DNA of 20,236 bases from Oscillospiraceae bacterium (GTDB lineage Bacteria > Bacillota > Clostridia > Oscillospirales > Oscillospiraceae), in the NCBI GenBank assembly GCA_028691385.1, contig JAQUZL010000022.1, positions 1 to 20,236 on the forward strand. The letters are read 5' to 3'. Of this stretch, positions 1 to 5,854 are shown piece after piece. Each line of letters opens with the position of its first letter. Position 1 is the stretch's first letter. The notes under the pieces are model-generated. The model did not search any database. It saw nothing but the letters and a program-made list of their open reading frames with translations, and was not told the origin of the DNA. The translations under genes and the position numbers were made by a program.

Positions 1-694
1 TGTGGGTAGCGGGCAGGTGCGCTGCGCCCACGGCATTTTGCCGGTTCCCGCGCCCGCGACCAGCCTGCTGCTGACCGGGATTCCCTGTTATGGCGGCAGC
101 ATCGCGGGGGAGCTGTGCACGCCCACAGGCGCGGCGCTGCTGCGCCATTTTGTGACAAGGTTTGGCCCTATGCCGGTGCTCACCACCGAAACAATCGGCT
201 ATGGTCTTGGCAGCAAGACCTTTCCGGCAGCGAATCTTGTGCGGGCGTTCTATGGCGAAACGCCGGATGAGGCGGACACCGTCACGGCGCTGGAGTGCAA
301 TCTGGACGACTGCACCGGCGAGCAGATCGCCTATGCCTGCACCGCGCTGCTGGACGCGGGCGCGCGCGACGTCTTTACCACGGCCATTCAGATGAAAAAA
401 GGCCGTCCGGGCGTGCTGCTGCGCTGCCTGTGCGACCCCGCGCAGGCCGAGCAGATGACCCGCCTGCTGTTTTTGCACACCACCACGCTGGGCGTGCGCC
501 GCGCGTCGCTTGAACGCAGTGTGTTGTCCCGGCGCAGTGAAACGGTAAAAACGCCCTATGGCGACATTCGCGTCAAAATCTCCTCAGGCTACGGCGTGGT
601 GCGCAAAAAAGCGGAATATGATGATCTCGCTGCGGCGGCTGCGCGCTGCGCGGTGCCGATTGCGCAGGTGCGCGCGGCGGCCGAGGGAAAATAG
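1..694 (+). CDS. larC: LarC, nickel-pincer cofactor biosynthesis nickel insertion protein (5' truncated)
   Basis: The reading frame is open from the left edge of the window, so the N-terminal part of the gene is missing. About 230 residues remain, ending at TAG 692-694. The visible part matches the middle and C-terminal half of LarC, with AHGILPVPAPAT and GELCTPTGAALL motifs followed by the LECNLDD(C)TGE segment that opens the C-terminal domain. LarC is a CTP-dependent enzyme that inserts nickel into the pyridinium-3,5-bisthiocarboxylate precursor of the cofactor of lactate racemase LarA and relatives. In Lactobacillus plantarum the two halves are joined by ribosomal frameshifting (established knowledge). 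Here the junction reads through in one frame, so this is the fused form over the visible part. LarB, LarE and LarA are not in the window. It may be transcribed independently of the next gene, which seems to have its own promoter. Confidence 0.88.
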   Translation, partial: VGSGQVRCAHGILPVPAPATSLLLTGIPCYGGSIAGELCTPTGAALLRHFVTRFGPMPVLTTETIGYGLGSKTFPAANLVRAFYGETPDEADTVTALECNLDDCTGEQIAYACTALLDAGARDVFTTAIQMKKGRPGVLLRCLCDPAQAEQMTRLLFLHTTTLGVRRASLERSVLSRRSETVKTPYGDIRVKISSGYGVVRKKAEYDDLAAAAARCAVPIAQVRAAAEGK

Positions 695-695
695 G

Positions 696-723
696 TTGCT
701 TTTTCCCCAAATTTGGGTAAAAT
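696..723 (+). promoter_or_regulatory. Candidate promoter with palindromic operator upstream of the aldo/keto reductase
   Basis: TTGCTT (696-701), a 16-bp spacer and TAAAAT (718-723) form a plausible sigma-A promoter. The spacer contains the perfect 12-bp palindrome CCCAAATTTGGG (706-717). A second inverted repeat, GGGTA-aaa-TACCC (715-727), covers the -10 and shares its GGG with the first. The -35 match is weak (3 of 6). Confidence 0.35.
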
Positions 724-730
724 ACCCTTG

Positions 731-745
731 TGCCGCGCTGCGGCA
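731..745 (+). repeat. Short hairpin in the leader of the aldo/keto reductase
   Basis: TGCCGC-GCT-GCGGCA forms a 6-bp stem with a 3-nt loop, ending a few bases before the ribosome binding site (about 750-757). No U-tract follows, so it is not a typical terminator. It could influence mRNA stability or translation. Confidence 0.4.
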
Positions 746-762
746 ATAAAGGGGGAAGCAAG

Positions 763-1923
763 ATGCAGTATCGGACGGATCGCGCCGGAAATCCCATTTC
801 GCTGCTGGGCTATGGCTGTATGCGATTTTCGAAAAAAGGGCGCGCCATCGACCTGGATAAGGCCGAGCGCGAGGTGCTCGAGGCCATTTCGCTTGGCGTC
901 AACTATTTTGACACGGCCTATCTCTACCCCGGCAACGAGGCCGCGCTCGGCGAAATTCTGGCCAGAAACCACTGCCGCGACCGGGTGAACATTGCCACCA
1001 AGCTGCCGCAGTATCTGGTGCGCCGCGCAGAGGATTTGGAAAAATATTTCCGCGAGGAGCTGCGGCGGCTGCAAACAGATCACATCGACTATTATCTGCT
1101 GCATATGCTCTCGGACGTCGGCGCGTGGAACAAGCTGGAAACGCTTGGCGTCGTGCAATGGATCGCCGAGAAAAAGGCGTCCGGCGCAATTCGGCAGATT
1201 GGCTTTTCCTATCATGGCAGCACGGCTTCGTTTTCCCGGGTGCTGGATGCCTATGACTGGGATTTCTGCATGATTCAGTACAATTACATGGATGAAAACA
1301 CGCAGGCGGGGCGCAGCGGCCTGCTGGCAGCGCATGCGCGTGGCCTGCCGGTCGTCATTATGGAGCCGCTGCGCGGCGGCAGGCTGATTTCCTATTTCCC
1401 GGAGGCGCTGAAAAAGGAATCGGAATGGTCGCCGGCGGAGCTGGCGTTTCGCTGGCTGTATGACCAGAAGGAAGTGACAAGCGTGCTCTCCGGCATGAAC
1501 TCTTTGGAGATGCTGCGGGAAAATGCCCGCGTGGCGTCCGAGGCAGCGCCGGGGTCACTGAGCGCGCAGGCGCGCGCGCTGATCGAGCAGGCAAAACAGC
1601 AGATGCTTTCGGCGGTGCGAGTCGGCTGCACCGGCTGCGGCTACTGCATGCCGTGCCCGGCGGGCGTGGATATTCCCGGGACGTTTTCCAGCTACAACGC
1701 GGCTTTTCTCGAAAGCCGCATGACCGGCTGGCGGGACTATATGATGGCCACGGCCATGCGCAAGACCCCGGCCTTTGCGTCGCGGTGCGTGGGCTGCGGC
1801 AAGTGTGAAACGGCCTGCCCGCAGCATTTGCCCATTCAGGCGGAGCTGAAGGTGGCGGCGCGGACGCTGGAAACGCCGGTGCACCATCTGGCCGCAGCGT
1901 TTTTTGGCCGCTTATACAAATAA
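763..1923 (+). CDS. Aldo/keto reductase with C-terminal double [4Fe-4S] ferredoxin module
   Basis: A 386-residue cytoplasmic oxidoreductase of the COG1453-type aldo/keto reductase family. The N-terminal TIM barrel carries the catalytic tetrad: D50 and Y55 (in FDTAYLYPGNE), K80 (ATKLP) and H114 (YYLLHML). The C-terminal extension holds two cysteine clusters, C289-x2-C292-x2-C295-x2-C298 and C342-x2-C345-x2-C348-x3-C352, expected to bind two [4Fe-4S] clusters. Ferredoxin or another Fe-S carrier may therefore replace or supplement NAD(P)H; the substrate is unknown. The start is ATG 763, preceded by a strong AAGGGGGAAG site. A GTG at 730 in the same frame lacks a good ribosome binding site. The gene follows larC by 68 bp and ends at a hairpin terminator shared with the convergent ridA. 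Confidence 0.9.
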   Translation: MQYRTDRAGNPISLLGYGCMRFSKKGRAIDLDKAEREVLEAISLGVNYFDTAYLYPGNEAALGEILARNHCRDRVNIATKLPQYLVRRAEDLEKYFREELRRLQTDHIDYYLLHMLSDVGAWNKLETLGVVQWIAEKKASGAIRQIGFSYHGSTASFSRVLDAYDWDFCMIQYNYMDENTQAGRSGLLAAHARGLPVVIMEPLRGGRLISYFPEALKKESEWSPAELAFRWLYDQKEVTSVLSGMNSLEMLRENARVASEAAPGSLSAQARALIEQAKQQMLSAVRVGCTGCGYCMPCPAGVDIPGTFSSYNAAFLESRMTGWRDYMMATAMRKTPAFASRCVGCGKCETACPQHLPIQAELKVAARTLETPVHHLAAAFFGRLYK

Positions 1924-1927
1924 AAAC

Positions 1928-1963
1928 GGAGCTGCTGCATGATTGCAACAGCTCCATTTTTTT
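1928..1963. terminator. Intrinsic terminator between convergent genes
   Basis: GGAGCTG (1928-1934) pairs with CAGCTCC (1949-1955), extended inward by TGCA/TGCA after one mismatch, and is followed by seven T residues (1957-1963). It lies just after the aldo/keto reductase stop and touches the stop codon of ridA on the minus strand. Confidence 0.8.
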
Positions 1964-2342
1964 AGGGACAAAGGGCAATGGCTTCAATCTCAATGCTGGC
2001 GTCTTTGGGCAGGCGCGAAACCGCAATGACCGCGCGCGCGGGCGGATCGTGGTCGAAAAATCCGGCATAGACCGCATTGATTGCGGAAAACGCGGCCATA
2101 TCGCGAATGTAAAGCGTACATTTGAGAATGCTGGCAGCGTCGGAACCGGCGGCGCATACAATGGCCATGACATTTTTCATGGATTGCAGGGTCTGCGCTT
2201 CGATGCCGTCCGGCATGACGCCGGTGGCGGGGTCAATGGGCAGTTGGCCGGACACATAGAGCGTGCCGCCTGCGCGCACCGCCTGAGAGTATGGGCCGAT
2301 GGCGCCGGGGGCGCTGGTCGTTGTGACGATTGTCTTTTCCAT
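1962..2342 (-). CDS. ridA: RidA family enamine/imine deaminase
   Basis: A 126-residue protein of the YjgF/YER057c/UK114 (RidA) family, the usual length for the family. It is expected to form cytoplasmic trimers and to hydrolyse reactive 2-aminoacrylate and other enamines released by PLP enzymes, yielding 2-oxoacids and ammonia. Family hallmarks are visible: Y17 in IGPYSQAV, the SGQLPIDPATG segment, R103 in PPARAVIAVS (the substrate-binding arginine) and E120. The start chosen is ATG 2342, with GGAAGG upstream at about 2354-2360. The frame continues to an earlier ATG at 2387, but those 15 extra residues do not fit the family and lack a good ribosome binding site. It is divergent from the flavodoxin/PNPOx gene and convergent with the aldo/keto reductase. 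Confidence 0.93.
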   Translation of the reverse strand: MEKTIVTTTSAPGAIGPYSQAVRAGGTLYVSGQLPIDPATGVMPDGIEAQTLQSMKNVMAIVCAAGSDAASILKCTLYIRDMAAFSAINAVYAGFFDHDPPARAVIAVSRLPKDASIEIEAIALCP

Positions 2343-2404
2343 GATGTTTGATGTTCCTTCCAATCTGAAATTGAAATATTTTTCCAATTATCAAAATTTT
2401 GTGG

Positions 2405-2416
2405 TAAGATGATAAT
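2405..2416 (+). promoter_or_regulatory. Candidate -10 region for the flavodoxin/PNPOx fusion gene
   Basis: The AT-rich divergent intergenic region carries TAAGAT (2405-2410) and GATAAT (2411-2416), either of which could serve as -10 about 60 bp before the gene. No convincing -35 lies at 16-18 bp, so the assignment is weak. Confidence 0.25.
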
Positions 2417-2422
2417 ATCCAT

Positions 2423-2461
2423 ATACGGCGCATTCGTCAATCACATCGGCCGTATTTTTTT
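2423..2461 (+). terminator. Terminator-like hairpin in the 5' leader (possible attenuator)
   Basis: ATACGGC (2423-2429) pairs perfectly with GCCGTAT (2449-2455) around a 19-nt loop, and six T residues follow (2456-2461). The T-run abuts the GGAGG ribosome binding site (2462-2466) of the downstream gene. This placement, before a gene and after its likely promoter, suggests an attenuator rather than a normal end-of-gene terminator. The long loop makes the hairpin only moderately stable. Confidence 0.45.
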
Positions 2462-2474
2462 GGAGGTCAGAACA

Positions 2475-3431
2475 ATGAAAACAACCTTGATCGTCTATGA
2501 TGGCCGTCATGGCGCGGCCGCGCGCTATGCGGAGATTCTGGCGCTGATCGTTTCAAACGCCAAGGTTTACCCGGTCGACAGCGCGCCGACAGATACGGCG
2601 CGGTTTTCGGGCGCGATCTTTTTGTTCAGCCTGTATGGCCCTGACACGGCGGCAAGAACCAAAGCGTATCTGGCCGCCGTCTGCGCGCAGCGCGCCTTCG
2701 AAAAAGTGGCGTTGGTTGGCGTGGGACTGTCCGATGCGCACGAATTTCCGGCGGTGGCGGCGCACTTGGCGGCGCTGCTGGGACAGGCAGCGGTGACCAC
2801 CGGCTTTTTGCCCGGGGAACTGCGCCTTGCACGGCTGTGCGCGGACGAGCGGACGCAGCTGGAGCGCTTTGCGGAAAAAACAGGGCGGCCGGTGCAAGAC
2901 GGCGGGCAATTTGATCCCGCTGCCGCAGTGCGGCTGGCACAAACGCTTTCGGACTTTTTCCGCGCGCGGGATCGGGTCATGCCGGCGCAGGCGCTGCGCG
3001 AAGCGGCGGAGAAAATTCTGAAAACGCACAACACGCTGGCGCTTGCCACGGGCGCGGCTGACGCGGTGCGGTGCACGCCGCTGGAGTATTTTTATTGGGA
3101 CGGCGCGCTGTACGTCATCACAGAGGGTGGGAAGAAATTCTGTGGTCTGGTGCAGAACGACCGCGTGAGCGCGGCAATTTTTGAACCCTACACCGGTATG
3201 GACGCACTTTGCAGCCTGCAAATCACCGGCCGCGCCGCGTGCCTGCCGCCCGAGCAGGCGGACTATGCCGCCATCATGATGCGCCGCGGACTGACGCCGG
3301 AAACGCTTGCGGCGCTGCCTTGCCGGATGAATCTTGTGCGCATCGTGCCGGAAACTTATGAGCTGCTGTGCGCGGATTTTGCCGCGCAGGGCTATGATGT
3401 GAAGCAGACGCTGGCGATCAGCGGCAATTGA
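2475..3431 (+). CDS. Fusion protein: degenerate flavodoxin-like domain plus PNPOx-like (split-barrel) flavin domain
   Basis: A 318-residue cytoplasmic protein. Residues 1 to about 155 resemble a flavodoxin fold (start MKTTLIVYDGRHGAAARYAE, later the IFLFSLYG strand). The phosphate-binding loop, normally rich in Ser/Thr (TGNT-like), reads GRHGAAA here, so FMN binding by this domain is doubtful. Residues from about 175 on resemble the pyridoxamine 5'-phosphate oxidase-like FMN split barrel (LALATGAADAVRCTPLEYFYWDGALYV, KKFCGLVQNDRVSAAIF). Such proteins reduce or bind flavin or other substrates, and the actual reaction cannot be named. The start is ATG 2475, with GGAGG seven to eight bases upstream; an in-frame ATG at 2409 lies upstream of the leader hairpin and is unlikely. 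The gene is divergent from ridA and followed by the palindromic repeat cluster. Confidence 0.8.
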   Translation: MKTTLIVYDGRHGAAARYAEILALIVSNAKVYPVDSAPTDTARFSGAIFLFSLYGPDTAARTKAYLAAVCAQRAFEKVALVGVGLSDAHEFPAVAAHLAALLGQAAVTTGFLPGELRLARLCADERTQLERFAEKTGRPVQDGGQFDPAAAVRLAQTLSDFFRARDRVMPAQALREAAEKILKTHNTLALATGAADAVRCTPLEYFYWDGALYVITEGGKKFCGLVQNDRVSAAIFEPYTGMDALCSLQITGRAACLPPEQADYAAIMMRRGLTPETLAALPCRMNLVRIVPETYELLCADFAAQGYDVKQTLAISGN

Positions 3432-3496
3432 CAATTTGCCATCGGAGTTGTTTTTTTGTATTTTGGTGCCAAATTATGAAACATGAGAAAAATTTT

Positions 3497-3561
3497 ATGC
3501 TATAATAGCCGCAAAGCGGCTATTATATGCGCATTTTGGCGCTCTGCGCCAAAGCGCTTAA
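3497..3561. repeat. Palindromic repeat, copy 1 (65 bp)
   Basis: Identical over 65 bp to 3622-3686. It contains two hairpins: a 12-bp perfect stem TATAATAGCCGC / GCGGCTATTATA (3501-3512 and 3516-3527) with an AAA loop, and an 8-bp stem TTTGGCGC / GCGCCAAA (3535-3542 and 3546-3553) with a TCT loop, followed by GCGCTTAA. The first stem reads TATAAT on both strands, and on the plus strand it is an extended -10 (TGCTATAAT). The layout resembles REP/BIME or small MITE-type intergenic elements. Confidence 0.92.
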
Positions 3562-3621
3562 GATATTTCAAGGCCCTGCCGCTGGAAGCGGCAGATGGCC
3601 GTATTATAGCATGATGAAATC
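3562..3621. repeat. Spacer of the palindromic cluster with two further hairpins
   Basis: CTGCCGCT / AGCGGCAG (3576-3583 and 3587-3594) form an 8-bp stem with a GGA loop, flanked by GGCC on both sides (3572-3575, 3597-3600). Next comes a 13-bp perfect stem ATTATAGCATGAT / ATCATGCTATAAT (3603-3615 and 3619-3631) with a GAA loop. Its right arm runs into the second 65-bp copy, so the elements are interlocked. Confidence 0.9.
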
Positions 3622-3686
3622 ATGCTATAATAGCCGCAAAGCGGCTATTATATGCGCATTTTGGCGCTCTGCGCCAAAGCGCTTAA
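3622..3686. repeat. Palindromic repeat, copy 2 (65 bp)
   Basis: Exact duplicate of 3497-3561, starting 125 bp downstream. It ends at GCGCTTAA, after which the similarity stops. From 3687 to 3822 there is only unannotated leader sequence with a 6-bp hairpin (about 3764-3783), then the ribosome binding site of the next gene. Confidence 0.92.
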
Positions 3687-3822
3687 ATAGGTCATGGCTG
3701 ATAAGTGACTACTGTGTGCGCCCGGGACAGCTTGCGTCCGTGTGCATACCTGATTTCAGGCCCTGCTGCCAAGGATGGCGGCGCGCATGGATTCAAATTG
3801 CGCGGAAGGGAGAGAGAATCTG

Positions 3823-5484
3823 TTGAAGCGATTCATCTCAAAACACAAAGTGGAATGCTTGCTGACTTGCTTGACGGCCGCAGCAATCATCCTGTTTTTT
3901 CACGGCTTGACCGCATCACCGTGCGTGAATCAGCTGGAAACGCTGAACGACGGCTGGTACTATCTTGACGCGGGCGGCGCGCGCGTGCCGGTGACACTGC
4001 CGCAAACCGTGCGCGTGCCGGATGCGGACAGTCTGACCCTGTACCAAGAAACCCCAATCTCGCGCGCCATTCCCACGATGCTTTCCACCCGTGGCGCGAA
4101 ATATGACCTTTCCATCTATGCCGATGACGAGCTGCTCTACCAGTACTGCGATTGCGGCGTTGCGCGCAATGACGCGGCGCTGGCCAACGTGATTTGTCTG
4201 GCGGAGCTGCCCGATCATCTGGAAAGCTTCACCCTGTCCATGAACCTGCGCAACACAGGCGGCGGCGTTTACCACCTGTCGCAGGTGCAAATCGGCAGCT
4301 GGGAAACCATCATCGTGTACATACTCCGCGACAATATTCCGGCGCTGCTGCTGGCCATGCTGATGCTGGTACTGGGCGCGCTGCTGCTGGTCGCCGCGCT
4401 GGCGGGACGGTCGGTGACGGCAGGCCCTTCCACCATATATCTGGCAATATTTTTATTGGTGTGCGGCCTGTGGAGTCTGACGGACTCGCCCGTCACGCAA
4501 CTTGTCTGCCGGTTCGACCTGCGCGTGCTTTCCATCAACCTGTATGCGTTCATGCTGCTGCCAATCCCAATCTCCTGCTATATTCTCAACGTCGGGGACA
4601 TGAAGCGGCGCGGCAGTATTCGCGCTTATATTGTACTGTGTCTGGTCAATGTTATCGCACAGTCCCTTTTGGCCGAAAGCGGCGCGCGGAACTTCTTCCA
4701 AATGCTGCCGCTGACCCATGGACTGATGTTGCTTGGCATCTGTCAGCAGAACGGACTGCTGCTGCTGGAATATCGCAAGACGCGCGACCGCGAGATTGGC
4801 ACAACGCTTGCGGCGTACAGCACGATGGGGCTTGTTTCCGGCACGGCCATTATCTTGTATCATGCGGCGCGCTTTGCGGGGTATCAAATCCTGTTTCTCG
4901 TTGGCATGCTGCTGTTCGTGATGGTGCTGCTGGGCAACACCGTCAGCCGCATTTTGCGGGTGCTGCGCGATCGCGCCGAGGTGGCGGTTTATCGCCGCCT
5001 TGCCGAAGAGGACAAGCTGACCATGCTGCAAAACCGCCGCGCATTTGATCTGTTTGTGCAGAGCCTTGAGCAGAAACCGGAAGCGGAGCAAAACGCGGCG
5101 CTCATTTTCATGGACGTCAATGACCTCAAAGAGTTGAACGACCACAAGGGGCACGCGGCGGGCGACGGCCTGCTCATCGCGGTGGCGCGATGCATTGAGC
5201 GCGCCTATGGCAGTCTGGGCTACTGCTACCGGATAGGCGGCGATGAATTTTGCGTGATCATCCCCGACCCGAAGGAATCGGAGGGGAAAATCCTCTCTCG
5301 CCTGCGCGCGGAGGAGAAACGGTATAATCAGGACGAGAAGGCCGCGCAGCATATTTCGATTGCGGCGGGCTGCAGCTATTTGCGCGCGCCGGACGGCACA
5401 AAAAAGACAATCAGTCAGTGGAAAGCGGAAGCTGACCGTGAGATGTATCTGGACAAAATGCACAAAAAAACAGAAAATGACTGA
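3823..5484 (+). CDS. Membrane diguanylate cyclase with extracytoplasmic sensor and 7TM region (GGDEF)
   Basis: A 553-residue integral membrane signalling protein expected to make cyclic di-GMP from two GTP. One transmembrane segment at about 11-29 is followed by an extracytoplasmic domain (about 30-170, beta-rich, resembling 7TMR-DISM sensor regions). Seven hydrophobic segments follow (about 172-194, 203-221, 235-256, 266-284, 294-315, 328-347, 353-375), then a short linker and a GGDEF domain from about residue 397. The active-site motif GGDEF is intact at 472-476, and the domain opening reads DKLTMLQNRRAF. The allosteric RxxD I-site expected just upstream is absent (GSLG at that position). 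The start chosen is TTG 3823, with GGGAGAGAG upstream; ATG 3775 and 3787 are in frame but have poorer sites. A strong terminator follows. The ligand is unknown. Confidence 0.88.
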   Translation: MKRFISKHKVECLLTCLTAAAIILFFHGLTASPCVNQLETLNDGWYYLDAGGARVPVTLPQTVRVPDADSLTLYQETPISRAIPTMLSTRGAKYDLSIYADDELLYQYCDCGVARNDAALANVICLAELPDHLESFTLSMNLRNTGGGVYHLSQVQIGSWETIIVYILRDNIPALLLAMLMLVLGALLLVAALAGRSVTAGPSTIYLAIFLLVCGLWSLTDSPVTQLVCRFDLRVLSINLYAFMLLPIPISCYILNVGDMKRRGSIRAYIVLCLVNVIAQSLLAESGARNFFQMLPLTHGLMLLGICQQNGLLLLEYRKTRDREIGTTLAAYSTMGLVSGTAIILYHAARFAGYQILFLVGMLLFVMVLLGNTVSRILRVLRDRAEVAVYRRLAEEDKLTMLQNRRAFDLFVQSLEQKPEAEQNAALIFMDVNDLKELNDHKGHAAGDGLLIAVARCIERAYGSLGYCYRIGGDEFCVIIPDPKESEGKILSRLRAEEKRYNQDEKAAQHISIAAGCSYLRAPDGTKKTISQWKAEADREMYLDKMHKKTEND

Positions 5485-5487
5485 GCT

Positions 5488-5523
5488 TGCGCCGCAGGGA
5501 GATACCTGCGGCGCATTCTTTTT
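5488..5523 (+). terminator. Intrinsic terminator of the GGDEF gene
   Basis: An 11-bp perfect stem TGCGCCGCAGG (5488-5498) / CCTGCGGCGCA (5505-5515) with a GAGATA loop is followed by TTCTTTTT. It begins four bases after the stop codon. Confidence 0.88.
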
Positions 5524-5759
5524 CCGCAAAGCGGCGAATGAAATGATGCATCTGCGCGCCTTGCGGGGGAAGAAAATGACAGAAGAAATGCATAAACTTC
5601 CATCTGTGCGAATGGGCGCCCTGCCTGCGAATTCCTGCGCGGCGACACGTAAAATTGTCAGATTGCGAAGAATAACTTGCATTTCAGTGAAAAAACGCCT
5701 GTGACAAAAGGCGACGTGGGGAAAATCTTGTAGAAGTTGCCAAAAAAGTAATTCGGGGT
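5524..5759. other. Gene-free stretch between the GGDEF and M14 peptidase genes
   Basis: No convincing gene is present. It holds CCGC-AAA-GCGG (5524-5534), the same core as the hairpin in the 65-bp repeats, and ATCTGCGCGCC (5550-5560), which recurs exactly at 9680-9690. A 42-codon frame (5576-5704) has a passable ribosome binding site but no recognisable protein features. A small hairpin CGCCT / AGGCG lies near 5695-5712. Confidence 0.5.
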
Positions 5760-5788
5760 TTGACAGGCATAGGATCTTGTGCTAAATT
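5760..5788 (+). promoter_or_regulatory. Sigma-A-type promoter of the M14 peptidase gene
   Basis: A perfect TTGACA (5760-5765), a 17-bp spacer and TAAATT (5783-5788) preceded by TGC (extended -10). Transcription should start near 5795, giving a leader of about 60 nt. Confidence 0.75.
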
Positions 5789-5854
5789 ATACGCTATATA
5801 CAATGTAAGGCGGTTAATTATTCAGACCATCCGCCAAGAAAAGGAGAGAGAATC

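Noticed and set aside
3433..3475. Terminator of the flavodoxin/PNPOx gene from the AATTTG / CAAATT inverted repeat
   Set aside because: The T-run lies inside the loop rather than after the stem, so it does not have terminator geometry.
3497..3686. CRISPR array
   Set aside because: Only two repeats, 65 bp long with multiple internal hairpins and a palindromic spacer; no cas genes nearby.
3687..3822. Cyclic di-GMP riboswitch before the GGDEF gene
   Set aside because: The leader has small hairpins (CCTGA/TCAGG, GCTGCC/GGCGGC) but none of the conserved GEMM-I or GEMM-II sequence blocks could be found.
4453..5682. A 409-codon minus-strand frame opposite the GGDEF gene
   Set aside because: It crosses the terminator and covers the complement of a clear GGDEF gene; no protein motif or good ribosome binding site.
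5576..5704. Small frame of 42 codons with a GGGGGAAG site, between the GGDEF and M14 genes
   Set aside because: It has no recognisable features and lies behind a terminator with no clear promoter. Chance is likely, though conservation in relatives could change this.
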